Source: Synoicihabitans lomoniglobus (GTDB taxonomy: Bacteria; Verrucomicrobiota; Verrucomicrobiia; Opitutales; Opitutaceae). Taken from it: a stretch of 64,000 nucleotides of DNA. Positions 30,250-40,420 of the stretch are shown piece by piece. The stretch's first letter is position 1; every line of letters begins with the position of its first letter. The notes beneath the pieces were generated by a model. The model did not search any database and was not told the origin of the DNA. It was given only the letters and a program-made list of their open reading frames with translations. Where the stretch lies: contig NZ_CP119075.1 of assembly GCF_029023725.1 (NCBI RefSeq), forward strand, positions 4,645,501-4,709,500, read 5' to 3'. A program made the translations under genes and the position numbers.

Positions 30250-33200
30250 TCAATCCGCCCCGGACGACCCGGCGGGCACGATCGGCAGGTCGAGGGTGAA
30301 CGTGGCGCCCAGACCCAGACCCGGGCTTTCGACCGTGAGCGAGCCCCCCAGCTCACGCGCCGCGTTGGCACCGTTGTGCAGGCCGAAACCGTGCCCGTTG
30401 GGGCGAGTGGTGAAACCGTGAGAGAAGAGCCGGGTCAGGTTCTCCGGCGAGATGCCGACGCCATCATCCGAAATACTTAACTGGATACGATCCGGGACGC
30501 TCCCTCTGATCGTGGCGGTGATGCGGCCACCGTTGCTGTTCGCCTCGTCAACCGCGTGCTTCGCGTTGACGATCAGGTTCACGACGATTTGCATGACCTT
30601 GTGCTTGTCGAGGATCACCGGCGGCAAGTCGGCGTAGTCGCGCACAATCTCGACCCCGTGTCGTTGGAAGCTGGCCGCGTGCAACTTGAGCGCATCATCG
30701 ATGAGATCGGCCAACATCATCTTCTCGGTCACCCCGGAGACGGTGGCATAGTTCTGCTGCATCGCGACGATCTCTTTGATGTGCTCGATGTTCTGCTCAA
30801 GATTCTGGTGTTCGTCCCGCATGATCCCATGTTCCTTGGCGAGCTGGTCGGAGAGCTTGACTATAAAGCCGGGCAGGATCCGGCCCTTGGGGTCGGTGGT
30901 CAGGAATCTGCCCATATCGTCATCGTGATCGCGCAACATGGCGGCCACACGGTCGAGGCTCTTGAGTTCCGAATTGCGCAGCGTCTGGCGCACGATGGAG
31001 GCCGAAATATTCACGCTGTTGAGCACGTTGCCCACGTTGTGCAACACCCCGGTCGCCACCTCGGCCATGCCTGCCTGCCGCGAGCTGTTGATCAACTGAC
31101 GCTGCAACTCGTTGTGGGCTTCCTCCACCTTCTTCCGCTCGGTGATATCCAGTGAAATGCCAATGAGGCCGGCGATCCGGCCCTGCGTATCGCGCACCGG
31201 CACCTTGGTGGTCGAGAACCAGCCGGGTTGGCCGTGAGCGCAGCTCGGCTCCTCGTGCTGGTGCAGCGGCTCACCCGTTTCGATCACCCGGATGTCGTCC
31301 TTCTCGTAACGCTCGGCCAACTCGGCGGGATACAAATCGTAATCGGATTTATCGACGACACTGGCGTCCGAATCACCGCCCAGCAGCTGCGAATGGGGAA
31401 GATTTCCGATCACGAACCGCCCCTTGGTGTTCTTCACGTAGAGATAGACGGGAAGGTTGTCGATCAGCGTGCGCAACAGTCGTCGCTCCCCGGCGAGGGC
31501 GTCTTCGGAAGCCCGTCGCTGGGACACTTCGGACTGCAGATCACGGGTGCGCTCGACGACCCGGTTCTCAAGTTCCGTGTTGGCCTCCTGCAGCTCTCGA
31601 TCGGCGTCGCGCAGGAGTCGGTTCTTGTGGGCCAGCGACATGCCCCAGCCCGCGGTCATGAGCATCGCCAGTAACAGCGCGCCGGATACCCACAACACTT
31701 GGGTGGACGACCACCAGGGCGGGCGCGCCAAAACGCGCATGTCATCGGGCGTGCGAAGTTCGATCGAGAAAGAGCGCGGCTGCCGGTATTCGTCGAGCTG
31801 AACCCGGTAGATACCGGTCACTTCGAGCAGGCTCCCGACGACAAGGGGATCTTCGCCGATTCCAGGCATTTGCGCTTCGAAAATTGCGTTGCGCTGTTGC
31901 AGTTGCAGCCGGGTGAAATCCGGATAGTCCGACTTGCTGAGGAGCTTGCCTTGCAGCCGCACCGTCATGCCTTCCCACTCGAGCTTGGGCGATTCGGAAT
32001 GCTCGAGCGTGCGCGCCACCGGGGCCGGCCCGCTCCCCAGGCGTCGGTAGACCGCATTGCGAATAACCAACCGCCCCGCCTCATTGCCGGGAATCCCCAC
32101 GGCCTCCACCCGGTCTCCCGGCTGCAGGACACCGGATTGCCGACTCAGCACGAGCAGACGATCGTCGCCATCGACGAGATAGAAAAACGTGCCGGGGTGA
32201 TGGAGGGCGACCACTCCCGAGATGCGCACGCGCCGGTCCCTGTCCCCGGTCCCACCAAACTGCAGCAGACTGCCAATGGAACGAAGCGGCATGGAAAAAA
32301 TATCGGCGGGCGCCCGCTCCTCGACCTCGATGAGATCAGGGGCAGAAACCAAGAGCCGCACGCCGGTGAGCTCCCGCCGATCATTAACGATCGCGTCGCA
32401 CACTCCCCGGGCACTGATCAGTGCACCAACCAGGGGCCTTTCCGGCGGGAACCCGCGCACGAGGAGGACCAAATCGCCTGCGGAGGTCGTCAGAGAGATC
32501 CGGGTGAGATCACCGAACTCCCGAGCCACTGCGTGGACGTAGCCTCGAAACTCAGTCCACCCGCCGTAATTGAATCCCGTCATCGCCTGATCGAAAGTGA
32601 GCGGCTTCGGAGATGGAAGGGTGCGGCCCATGGCGGGTCTCAATCCCGTCGCCTGCACCGCAGGCACAAAGTTGCCCGACTGGACCTGGCCTTCGACAAT
32701 GACGTCCATCCCGAATGCTGGCGCAGGGATGGAACCGTCGGAGGGCAGATGCACTTCGATTCCCCCACTGCTGTCCAGGAGGAAGAACGATCCCAGTTCC
32801 GGATCGCTCCACGTAACCACGCCGCGGACATCCGCTAAATAACCCCGTCTCGCATCGGCGGGATTGAGGTGGCGGATCTGATCGGTGAGACGGAACTTCA
32901 TCTTGGGAGACGCGATTCCACCACTGGGCTCAGTGGATTTGCCCACCTCCGGCAGGATGCGAACAAGTCCACGAAGCAGACGCGACTCCACGCCGCCGAT
33001 TTCGGGATAACCCACGGCCTCGACCATTTCGCCCAACTCAGCGGCACGTGTTTGCCGTGTCATCACCCGCACTTCGCCAGTATCACTGCGCAGGGTAATT
33101 GAAGCGCCAGAATCCACCGCATGCACCGCGCCTTCGATCCGAGCCAACTCATCACCGGGCGCCTCCGCAAGTTTCTCTACGGGAGTGCTGGGCAAGTCGA

Positions 33201-33888
33201 ACCGATCATCTTCCGCGAGCCATGAGGTGACTTCGATATCCTCAATATCGCTGACCCACATCTCGAGGTCCGACGATTGTTTCGCAATATCCTCCTTCAC
33301 CGAAAACACGCCGCGCATCCGCACAAACGCACCTCGAAGCTGGGGAATCGGACTATCGGGGCGCACGTAAACCTGCGTGGTCAGCTGCCAATCCGGTGAC
33401 ACCACGGTCAGACGCGTATGGGTGCTATCCAACTCGCTCTGCTCGCACACCAATCCTTCCACGGTGACGAGCCGCAGGTTGAATTCCATGAAACGCGACA
33501 GCGGCACGGGCAACGGCACGGCCTTGAACGGGGCGACATCCTGCACCACGCGGATCGTGGTGCGTTCCCAAAGGATTTTCTGCTGGCCCGGGATCACGAA
33601 TCCATCGAGTTCGATGCGCTGGCCCGACTTCAGCGGTAACGGTTTAGTGCCCGGTGAGATGTAACAGCCGGTGCCGCCCCAGTCGGCCCACATAACATTC
33701 CAATCCGAGTCGTAATAAAATACATCGATCTGCGTCCGCAACGGAAACTCCTGGTCGCCACCGCCCGTGCCAAGACTCCAATAGTCCGCAAGGGAAGTGA
33801 CCGTGGGGGTCTCCTGGCCCGAAGCCGGAGACACAAAAGGAGTCACCACGCACGCGAACCGAGCGAGGCACGCGAGACGGATGCACAT
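30250..33888 (-). CDS. Large PAS sensor histidine kinase with repeated beta/OB-like periplasmic domains
   Basis: This protein has about 1212 residues. A signal peptide (ending P-A-S-G-Q) leads into about 680 periplasmic residues made of repeated units of roughly 100 residues, each with R-I-x-G-V-V / G-x-V-x-V-E-G-type strands that look like OB-folds. A membrane helix lies at about 728-748, then a coiled coil, a PAS domain with the C-terminal [13 protein letters not shown], and a kinase core. The phospho-acceptor His950 is in G-V-L-H-N-V-G-N (His-Asn rather than the usual His-Glu), with N box N-L-I-V-N-A-K-H-A and G boxes D-D-G-V-G-I and H-G-F-G-L-H. No receiver is attached. It is convergent with the hybrid kinase, 137 bp away. 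ATG 33888 is preferred to the TTG at 33939 because it begins the signal peptide. Confidence 0.82.
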   Translation of the reverse strand: MCIRLACLARFACVVTPFVSPASGQETPTVTSLADYWSLGTGGGDQEFPLRTQIDVFYYDSDWNVMWADWGGTGCYISPGTKPLPLKSGQRIELDGFVIPGQQKILWERTTIRVVQDVAPFKAVPLPVPLSRFMEFNLRLVTVEGLVCEQSELDSTHTRLTVVSPDWQLTTQVYVRPDSPIPQLRGAFVRMRGVFSVKEDIAKQSSDLEMWVSDIEDIEVTSWLAEDDRFDLPSTPVEKLAEAPGDELARIEGAVHAVDSGASITLRSDTGEVRVMTRQTRAAELGEMVEAVGYPEIGGVESRLLRGLVRILPEVGKSTEPSGGIASPKMKFRLTDQIRHLNPADARRGYLADVRGVVTWSDPELGSFFLLDSSGGIEVHLPSDGSIPAPAFGMDVIVEGQVQSGNFVPAVQATGLRPAMGRTLPSPKPLTFDQAMTGFNYGGWTEFRGYVHAVAREFGDLTRISLTTSAGDLVLLVRGFPPERPLVGALISARGVCDAIVNDRRELTGVRLLVSAPDLIEVEERAPADIFSMPLRSIGSLLQFGGTGDRDRRVRISGVVALHHPGTFFYLVDGDDRLLVLSRQSGVLQPGDRVEAVGIPGNEAGRLVIRNAVYRRLGSGPAPVARTLEHSESPKLEWEGMTVRLQGKLLSKSDYPDFTRLQLQQRNAIFEAQMPGIGEDPLVVGSLLEVTGIYRVQLDEYRQPRSFSIELRTPDDMRVLARPPWWSSTQVLWVSGALLLAMLMTAGWGMSLAHKNRLLRDADRELQEANTELENRVVERTRDLQSEVSQRRASEDALAGERRLLRTLIDNLPVYLYVKNTKGRFVIGNLPHSQLLGGDSDASVVDKSDYDLYPAELAERYEKDDIRVIETGEPLHQHEEPSCAHGQPGWFSTTKVPVRDTQGRIAGLIGISLDITERKKVEEAHNELQRQLINSSRQAGMAEVATGVLHNVGNVLNSVNISASIVRQTLRNSELKSLDRVAAMLRDHDDDMGRFLTTDPKGRILPGFIVKLSDQLAKEHGIMRDEHQNLEQNIEHIKEIVAMQQNYATVSGVTEKMMLADLIDDALKLHAASFQRHGVEIVRDYADLPPVILDKHKVMQIVVNLIVNAKHAVDEANSNGGRITATIRGSVPDRIQLSISDDGVGISPENLTRLFSHGFTTRPNGHGFGLHNGANAARELGGSLTVESPGLGLGATFTLDLPIVPAGSSGAD

Positions 33889-34740
33889 CAAGGGCCTGAA
33901 AACGCGCCTCAGCGACAGAATTATCGCAGTGTGTTTCAAGGCTGTCGAACGGGGGTTCGAGGAACACCGAGGTCAACGCACGCGCCGCGGCGGGAGACGA
34001 ACACCTCCTGCCGTGCCATCGACACGAAGACCGCAGATGCCCATCCGCCAAATGACTGCACCGATGACGAACGTGGAATTATATCCGCGAAACGAGACCT
34101 GAAATCGCCCAAGTGTTGGCCTATTGGCAGTTGTAACAGAAAAGAGTTCATTAGCTAAGCGTGTAGTCTGAACTATCGACCCGGTGGGGCATAAGTTTAA
34201 GGGATCCCGTAAATATTCAAAAACGGGGAGGAAACACAGGGCTCATCCATCGCATCCTCCCCCCCCGTCTCGACTGCCTCCCGTATCGCTCCGCGGCGGT
34301 CGGGAAAGACGGGGTCCGGAATGGCGCTTAGCTAAGGGGTGTCCGCATTTATTTTAGTCGTCGATAAGCGGATACACGCATGAGACGGCGGGGCTGGTTG
34401 AGCAGTGGGCAGACCTTGGATCTTCGTTTCAACGCTCGCGGTTCAATGCGGTTAGGTCGTTGCGGGACGACATCCCCTCCCGCGCCACCACACGCTTCCC
34501 GCGAAAAGAGGGGGAGTGGTGGAAGCCGCCACAGCGGGGGAGCTTCGAGGTGAAGGATTCGTCCGGGAGAATGCCGACAAATGCCAATCCTACGGGACCG
34601 TCCGCACCGCTCAGATCGCCCGGGCGCAACCCCTCCGCCGCGCCCGATCGGACGGTGCGAATTTGTGAATATTGCCCCCGGCCGCCCCGATGTTTCGCCT
34701 GTGCATCACCCCGGCCGAAATGCTTCGGCTTCATGTCCCC
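33889..34740. other. Gene-free intergenic region
   Basis: No protein-coding gene is supported in these 850 bases. The region is less GC-rich around 34120-34230 and must hold the promoters of the minus-strand kinase and of the plus-strand symporter operon. A segment at 34469-34499 closely repeats one near the end of the hybrid kinase gene (30064-30095). Neither operator family is found here. Confidence 0.6.
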
Positions 34741-36192
34741 ATGCTTCAACTCATCGTCTTTCTCGGTCTGACCACGGCCATCGCACTGCTAACCTGGTGG
34801 CATTGTCGGTCGGCGGGACGGCGGGGCTCCGACGCGAAGGAATACTTCCTCGCCGGCGGCGGCTTGTCCTGGGTGTTCGTCGCGGGCTCGCTCACGCTCA
34901 CCAACATCAACACCGACACCCTCGTGGGCTGGAACGGCAACCAGATGCTGCTGGTATTGTGGTGGGAATTGTTCGGGGTGGCGGGGCTGCTCCTCCTCGC
35001 ATGGGTGTTCCTGCCGATCTACTACCGGCTGGGTTGCACCACCGTCACCGAACTGCTCGAACGGCGCTACCGCAGCGGGCACCTCAGAGCGACCGTCGCG
35101 ACCCTGTTTCTACTTGGCAACGTCTTCGTCTTTCTGCCGGTCATGCTCTACACGAGCGCGCTGTTTCTGCAAAAACTCTTCGGGCTCGAAATGTCCCTCA
35201 TGACGATCGCCACGTTGACCGCCGTCGCCGGTGCGGCTTACGCGATTTTCGGGGGGCTGCGCGCGGTGGCGGTATCCGATACCTACAGCGGGGTGTTGCT
35301 CTTCGGCATGGCTGCCCTCGTCGCCGTGCTGGCGCTTGATCGCGTCGACTGGAGTTGGTCGGAGGTGCCGGCCGAGCGTCTCACCATGATCGGTGGTCCG
35401 GAGTCCTTGGTGCCGTGGCCCATTCTCTTCACCGGCATGATCCTGTGGCAGATCTACTACTGGAGCACCAACCAGACCATCACTCAGCGCGCCCTCGCCG
35501 CCACGTCGTTGCGGGAGGCTCAAAAGGGTTGTTACGCCGCTGCCGTCATCCGTGCGACCTTGGTGCCGCTCATCGTGGTGGTGCCCGGTCTGTGTGCCTA
35601 CCAATTGCACGGACCGCTGGGCGACGCCACCTACGGAACGATTGTGGGTGAAGTATTGCCCACCGGCCTGACCGGAGCGTTCGCCGCCGCCATGGTCGCC
35701 GCCACCATGACAAGTTTTAACTCCACGCTCAACAGTTCCGCCGCGCTCTACGTGTGCGACCTGCATCAACGCTACTTCAATCCCGCGGCGGCCGTGCCCC
35801 GCCTGAGCGTGACAGTGCAGGTGCTGTTCGCCATCCTCGGCGTCGCGCTGGTGCCGGTTTACATCGGCGCGGAGAGCATCATCCAACTCATCCAGGAGCT
35901 CATCGGGGTATTCAGTATTCCGATTCTCTCCGCCTTTGTCATCGGGCTGCTGTTCGACGACGTCGATGCCCGTGCGGTCATCGCCACCCTGGTCTTTGGC
36001 GCCGTGCTCTACTGGACGGGCACCGCCGGCTGGTCGCAGTTGCACGCGGCGAACCCGGAATCCGTGCCGCACCCGCTGCACTTTGTGCACGTCGGCGCGA
36101 TCACGCTGCTGCTCAATTCCGGTTTTGCCCTACTCGTCAACCGCTGGGGCTGCGGCCGACACGCCACCCTCCATCGCTCAACCCGCTCATGA
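34741..36192 (+). CDS. Sodium/solute symporter (SSS family)
   Basis: This inner-membrane carrier has about 483 residues and 13 or so hydrophobic segments. SSS-type features include [14 protein letters not shown] in the first loop, [13 protein letters not shown], and [12 protein letters not shown] in the sodium-binding helix region. The start is unclear: ATG codons exist at 34690, 34720 and 34741, and the last gives a family-typical short N-terminus. It overlaps the GH51 start as ATGA and leads the pectin/arabinan operon, so it probably imports a product such as arabinose, galacturonate or a short oligomer. Confidence 0.87.
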   Translation: MLQLIVFLGLTTAIALLTWWHCRSAGRRGSDAKEYFLAGGGLSWVFVAGSLTLTNINTDTLVGWNGNQMLLVLWWELFGVAGLLLLAWVFLPIYYRLGCTTVTELLERRYRSGHLRATVATLFLLGNVFVFLPVMLYTSALFLQKLFGLEMSLMTIATLTAVAGAAYAIFGGLRAVAVSDTYSGVLLFGMAALVAVLALDRVDWSWSEVPAERLTMIGGPESLVPWPILFTGMILWQIYYWSTNQTITQRALAATSLREAQKGCYAAAVIRATLVPLIVVVPGLCAYQLHGPLGDATYGTIVGEVLPTGLTGAFAAAMVAATMTSFNSTLNSSAALYVCDLHQRYFNPAAAVPRLSVTVQVLFAILGVALVPVYIGAESIIQLIQELIGVFSIPILSAFVIGLLFDDVDARAVIATLVFGAVLYWTGTAGWSQLHAANPESVPHPLHFVHVGAITLLLNSGFALLVNRWGCGRHATLHRSTRS

Positions 36193-37736
36193 AGTTCCCC
36201 CGTCTTTTCCTTCTGCTCGGCTCGCTTGCGCTATCCACTTTCACCGGACGCGCCGCCGAGGCCACGCTCACGCTGCACGGCGACCAGACCGGACCGGTCA
36301 TCAGCCCGGAAATCTACGGCCACTTTGCCGAGCATCTCGGGCGATGCATCTACGAAGGCATCTGGGTGGGCCCGGACTCCGACATCCCCAACACCCGCGG
36401 CATGCGCAACGATGTGCTGCACGCATTGCAGGCGCTCGACATTCCCGTGCTGCGCTGGCCGGGCGGGTGTTTCGCAGACGAATACCACTGGCGCGACGGC
36501 ATCGGCCCGCGCGAAAAACGTCCCGCCATGATCAACACCCACTGGGGTGGCGTGGTGGAGAGCAACCATTTCGGCACGCACGAGTTCATGGATCTGGTCG
36601 AGCTCCTCGACACCGAAGCCTACATCTCCGGCAATGTCGGCAGCGGCACCGTGCAGGAAATGATGGAATGGGTGGAGTATCTCACCTCCGACGCCGACTC
36701 CCCCATCGCCAACCAGCGCCGCGCCAACGGCCGGGATCGGGCGTGGAAAGTGCGCTACTTTGGCGTGGGCAACGAGAGTTGGGGCTGCGGCGGCAGCATG
36801 ACCCCCGAGTATTATTCCGACCTGTTTCGCCGCTATAACACCTTCGTTAAAAACTACGATCGCGCCAACCCGATCTACCGGATCGCCTGCGGCGCGAGCG
36901 GCACCGACTACCACTGGACCGAGACCCTCATGGGCAAGGTGGGCCACCGCATGGACGGGCTCTCCCTGCACTGGTATACCCTGCCCACCGGCAACTGGAG
37001 CGACAAAGGTTCCGCCACGGTCTTCGCCGAGGACCAGTGGTTCTCCACGCTGCGCCAGACCCTGCGCATGGACGAGATCGTCACCCAACACAGCGCGATC
37101 ATGGACGCCCACGATCCGGACAAAAAAATCGGTCTCATCGTCGACGAATGGGGCACCTGGTATGACGTCGAACCCGGCACCGGACCCGGGTTTCTCTATC
37201 AACAAAACACCCTGCGCGACGCCATCGTCGCCGGGCTGAACTTTCACATCTTCCACGCCCACGCCGATCGTATCCACATGGCGAACATCGCCCAGATGAT
37301 CAACGTGCTGCAGGCCATGATTCTCACCGACGGCCCCCGCATGCTGCGCACGCCCACCTATCACGTCTTCGAAATGTTCAAGGTCCACCAGGGGGCCACC
37401 GTGGTGCCGCTCGAACTCGACCCGCCGGACTACACGCACGGCGACGCGTCCATTCCGGCCGTGAGCGCGTCCGCCTCCCGCCGCGACGACGGCACGTTGC
37501 ATCTCTCCCTGGTCAACACCGATCCACACCACGCCCAGACCGTCTCCTGCACGCTCGACGGAGTGACCGCGACGACCGTGCGCGGACGCATACTCACCGC
37601 GCCCTCCATGCACACCCACAACACTTTCGACGCTCCCGACACCGTCGTGCCGGTCGCGTTTACCGGCGCGTCTCTCGACGGCAACACACTCACGGTCGCA
37701 TTGCCCGCGATGTCCGTGGTGATGCTCTCACTCTAA
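36189..37736 (+). CDS. GH51 alpha-L-arabinofuranosidase, exported
   Basis: This 515-residue enzyme has a signal peptide ([14 protein letters not shown]). The catalytic acid/base is Glu196 in G-V-G-N-E-S-W-G and the nucleophile Glu320 in I-V-D-E-W-G-T-W-Y, both in canonical GH51 contexts. [14 protein letters not shown] near residue 90 is also typical. The C-terminal 120 residues form the usual beta-sandwich. It removes terminal alpha-arabinofuranose from arabinan, arabinoxylan or pectin side chains. It is translationally coupled to the symporter upstream and followed 14 bp later by the PL22-like gene. Confidence 0.93.
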   Translation: MKFPRLFLLLGSLALSTFTGRAAEATLTLHGDQTGPVISPEIYGHFAEHLGRCIYEGIWVGPDSDIPNTRGMRNDVLHALQALDIPVLRWPGGCFADEYHWRDGIGPREKRPAMINTHWGGVVESNHFGTHEFMDLVELLDTEAYISGNVGSGTVQEMMEWVEYLTSDADSPIANQRRANGRDRAWKVRYFGVGNESWGCGGSMTPEYYSDLFRRYNTFVKNYDRANPIYRIACGASGTDYHWTETLMGKVGHRMDGLSLHWYTLPTGNWSDKGSATVFAEDQWFSTLRQTLRMDEIVTQHSAIMDAHDPDKKIGLIVDEWGTWYDVEPGTGPGFLYQQNTLRDAIVAGLNFHIFHAHADRIHMANIAQMINVLQAMILTDGPRMLRTPTYHVFEMFKVHQGATVVPLELDPPDYTHGDASIPAVSASASRRDDGTLHLSLVNTDPHHAQTVSCTLDGVTATTVRGRILTAPSMHTHNTFDAPDTVVPVAFTGASLDGNTLTVALPAMSVVMLSL

Positions 37737-37750
37737 TCCCAATCCTCCCC

Positions 37751-39127
37751 ATGAAACCACTCCGCACCCTACTGATAATCGCCGCGCTCACCGCGGCTTA
37801 CACGGCGTCCGCCCATCTCGGCCAACGCTTCCCTTCCGAACGCAAGGTCGTCACCGATCCGGTCACCGGCGCCGAACTCATCTTCCTCACCACCACCCCC
37901 GGCGGCGATTCGAAGATCTATCCCACCCACCCGCAATGGACCGCCGACGGCGAGTGGACCATCTTCCGCACGCGTCGTGCCGACGGCAACGCGGTCGCCG
38001 TCAACGAGAAGACCGGCGACATGGTTCAGGTCACCGAGGGCGGCTATCGCGGCTCGCTCTGCATCGCGCAAAAATCGATGCGCCTGTTCTTCAATCGCTA
38101 CATCGACCACGCCACCAAGGCCCCGTCCGAGCGTCGTCGCGGCGATCCGCCCACGCCCGTGCAAGTCGTCTCCGTCGATCTCGCCCAACTCTTTGCCGAC
38201 AGCGCCGCCGGCACCCTCAAGCCGGCCGCCGCTTACGAAACCGTCTACGGCACCATTCCCCTCGCCTACGACGGCGCGGGGGAACTCGCCCTCGATGCCG
38301 ATGAAGACGTCGTCTACTTCCGCATGCTCGAAGAAGCGGCCGCGCCACTGCTGCCCGCCGACACCGCCATCGAGCCCGACTTCGGCCCGCGCAACATGGG
38401 TGCCGGCCCCACCGGCGTCGCCAAAATGGATCTCGCCACGGGCGAGGTTTCGCCGGTCGTGGCGGTCCCGTTTCAGGTCGGCCATATCCAGTCCAACCCG
38501 TGGGTCAGCGGCGAGATCGTCTTCTGCTGGGAAACCGGCGGCAAGTCGCCGCAACGCACCTGGATCGTGCAGGCCGACGGCACCGGCCTGCGTCCGTTGT
38601 TTCCAGAAAATGAATACGACTGGGTCACGCACGAAGCCATCACCGGCCCCGATGAGGTCGCCATGGCCATTCTCGGTCACCGCAAAGTCGGCGTCGACGA
38701 CGACTGGGGCAAGGCCGCCAGCCGCTTGCGCCCGACCGGGCTCGCCATTGTCAACCTGCGCACCAACGAGCTCTACATCGCCGGCCAGACCAAATCCGGC
38801 AGCGGCCTGTGGCACGTGCACGCCTCGCCCGACGGCCGTTGGGCCGTGGGCGACGACTTCGGCCGCAATCTCTGGCTGATCGATCGTCGCACCAACGAAA
38901 TGCGCCTGCTCACCACTGGTCACAAGGCTTCGGCCCGCGACCACATCCACCCGACGTTCAAGGCCGACAGCTCCAGCATCTCCATCCAGTCCGCCATGCT
39001 CACCGAGGATGACCGGGAATTGAACATCTGCATCGTGCCCGTGCCCGCCGACTGGCTCGCCCGCACCTACGACGACAACATTCACCCGCCGGCCGACTAC
39101 GGCGACCGCAACCGCGGGCGACCATGA
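37751..39127 (+). CDS. Oligogalacturonate lyase-like propeller protein (PL22 family style)
   Basis: This 458-residue protein has a signal peptide (I-I-A-A-L-T-A-A-Y-T-A-S-A). It is a seven-bladed-propeller type sequence. It opens with the pattern E-R-K-V-V-T-D-P-V-T-G-A-E-L, and conserved His residues appear in G-H-I-Q-S-N-P-W, T-H-E-A-I-T-G, L-W-H-V-H-A-S-P-D-G and R-D-H-I-H-P-T-F. That His set fits the metal site of PL22 oligogalacturonate lyases, which split digalacturonate and short oligomers by beta-elimination. PL22 enzymes are often cytoplasmic; this one appears exported. The overlap ATGA with GH28 ties it to homogalacturonan use. Generic WD40/PD40 proteins are the alternative. Confidence 0.68.
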   Translation: MKPLRTLLIIAALTAAYTASAHLGQRFPSERKVVTDPVTGAELIFLTTTPGGDSKIYPTHPQWTADGEWTIFRTRRADGNAVAVNEKTGDMVQVTEGGYRGSLCIAQKSMRLFFNRYIDHATKAPSERRRGDPPTPVQVVSVDLAQLFADSAAGTLKPAAAYETVYGTIPLAYDGAGELALDADEDVVYFRMLEEAAAPLLPADTAIEPDFGPRNMGAGPTGVAKMDLATGEVSPVVAVPFQVGHIQSNPWVSGEIVFCWETGGKSPQRTWIVQADGTGLRPLFPENEYDWVTHEAITGPDEVAMAILGHRKVGVDDDWGKAASRLRPTGLAIVNLRTNELYIAGQTKSGSGLWHVHASPDGRWAVGDDFGRNLWLIDRRTNEMRLLTTGHKASARDHIHPTFKADSSSISIQSAMLTEDDRELNICIVPVPADWLARTYDDNIHPPADYGDRNRGRP

Positions 39128-40392
39128 GCCTTGCCCGCCTCTGCCGCAGTGTAACCATAATGGTTACACTGCTCGCGGGACTCGCCTGGCCGGTCGCGGC
39201 GCGCGACTTCGTCGTGACGACCTTCGGCGCGGTCGGCGACGGCGCGACGCTGAATACCTCGGCCATCCAAACGACGATCGACGCGGCGGCGGCCCACGAC
39301 GGCGGTGGCCGCGTGGTGATTCCCGCCGGCACATTTCGCAGTGGGTCGCTGTTCCTGCGGCCCGACGTCGAGCTGCACCTCGCCGCCGATGCGGTGCTGC
39401 TCGGCTCCGACAACATTGCCGATTATCCCAAGCGCAATACGCGCATCGAAGGTCACTTCGAGCCCTGGCGACTCGCGTTGATCAACGCGACCAGGATGGA
39501 CGGCGTGAAGCTCACCGGCCCCGGCCGACTCGATGGCAATGGTCGCGTGTTTTGGGAAACCTTCTGGCAGCGACGGCGCGAAAACTCGCGTCTCACCAAT
39601 CTCGATGTGGAACGCCCGCGCCTTGTCTTCATCGATCGTTGCACCAACGTCGAAGTTCGCGAACTGACCTTCCAGGACTCCGGTTTCTGGAACCTGCATC
39701 TCTACAACTGCCGCGACGTGCTGGTGGAAAAGGTGTCGTTCTCCGCTCCGGGTCGCGAGGCGGCGGTGTCCGCCCCGAGCAGTGACGGCATCGACGTCGA
39801 CAGTTGTCAGGACGTCATCATCCGCGGTTGCACGTTTGCCGTGAACGACGACTGCATCGCCCTCAAGGGCAGCAAGGGTCCGCTCGCGGATCACGACGCC
39901 GACAGCCCCCCGGTCGAAAACATTTTGGTGGAAGACTGCACCTTCCTCAAGGGGCACGGGGTGCTCACCTGCGGCAGCGAGGCCACGGTGGTGCGCAACG
40001 TCACGGTGCGCAATTGCACCGTGCGCGGAAACATCAACCTCGTGCGCCTAAAGCTGCGCCCCGACACCCCGCAACACTATGCGGACCTGACCTACGAAAA
40101 CATCATCCTGGCAGGCGAAGGTCGTCTCTTTGACATTAATCCCTGGCGACAGTTCTTCGACTTGCAGGGGCAACCGCCACCGCGCCGGCGCGTATCGGGA
40201 ATTGTGTTACGAAATATCAGCGGTAACTACGGCACACCGGGACGCATCGTGGGCAACGACGGTGATGCGATTGCCCCCATCGTGCTGGACAACGTGCATC
40301 TCACCTTCACCCGCCCCGCATTCGAGCGCGCCGCCAACGTGCGTTTCGACGTCCGCGACGCGACCTTCAACGACCAGCCCGTCACCCCTTAA
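39124..40392 (+). CDS. GH28 polygalacturonase-family hydrolase, exported
   Basis: This 422-residue beta-helix enzyme has all GH28 signature groups: S-D-G-I-D (Asp224), N-D-D (Asp242/Asp243) in V-N-D-D-C-I-A-L-K, the His in K-G-H-G (His278), and the substrate-binding R-L-K (Arg308, Lys310). The signal peptide is T-I-M-V-T-L-L-A-G-L-A-W-P-V-A-A. It would cleave galacturonic acid linkages in pectin, probably exo-acting; rhamnogalacturonan hydrolase is possible. The start overlaps the previous stop as ATGA. A perfect 27-bp palindrome lies inside its signal-peptide codons. Confidence 0.9.
   Translation: MSLARLCRSVTIMVTLLAGLAWPVAARDFVVTTFGAVGDGATLNTSAIQTTIDAAAAHDGGGRVVIPAGTFRSGSLFLRPDVELHLAADAVLLGSDNIADYPKRNTRIEGHFEPWRLALINATRMDGVKLTGPGRLDGNGRVFWETFWQRRRENSRLTNLDVERPRLVFIDRCTNVEVRELTFQDSGFWNLHLYNCRDVLVEKVSFSAPGREAAVSAPSSDGIDVDSCQDVIIRGCTFAVNDDCIALKGSKGPLADHDADSPPVENILVEDCTFLKGHGVLTCGSEATVVRNVTVRNCTVRGNINLVRLKLRPDTPQHYADLTYENIILAGEGRLFDINPWRQFFDLQGQPPPRRRVSGIVLRNISGNYGTPGRIVGNDGDAIAPIVLDNVHLTFTRPAFERAANVRFDVRDATFNDQPVTP
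39146..39172. promoter_or_regulatory. 27-bp perfect palindrome inside GH28 signal-peptide codons
   Basis: Two 13-bp arms (39146-39158 and 39160-39172, GCAGTGTAACCAT and its complement) surround one A. The element lies about codons 8-17 of the GH28 gene. It may be a repressor or activator site, or an mRNA hairpin that limits translation or splits the operon transcript. It resembles neither of the two LacI-type operator families in this window. Confidence 0.6.
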
Positions 40393-40420
40393 CTCCCCAG
40401 CATCACTCCGTCCCCGCCAT

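Noticed and set aside
34429..34749. 106-codon frame on the minus strand upstream of the symporter
   Set aside because: No family resemblance, no ribosome site, and it overlaps the symporter start region; treated as non-coding.
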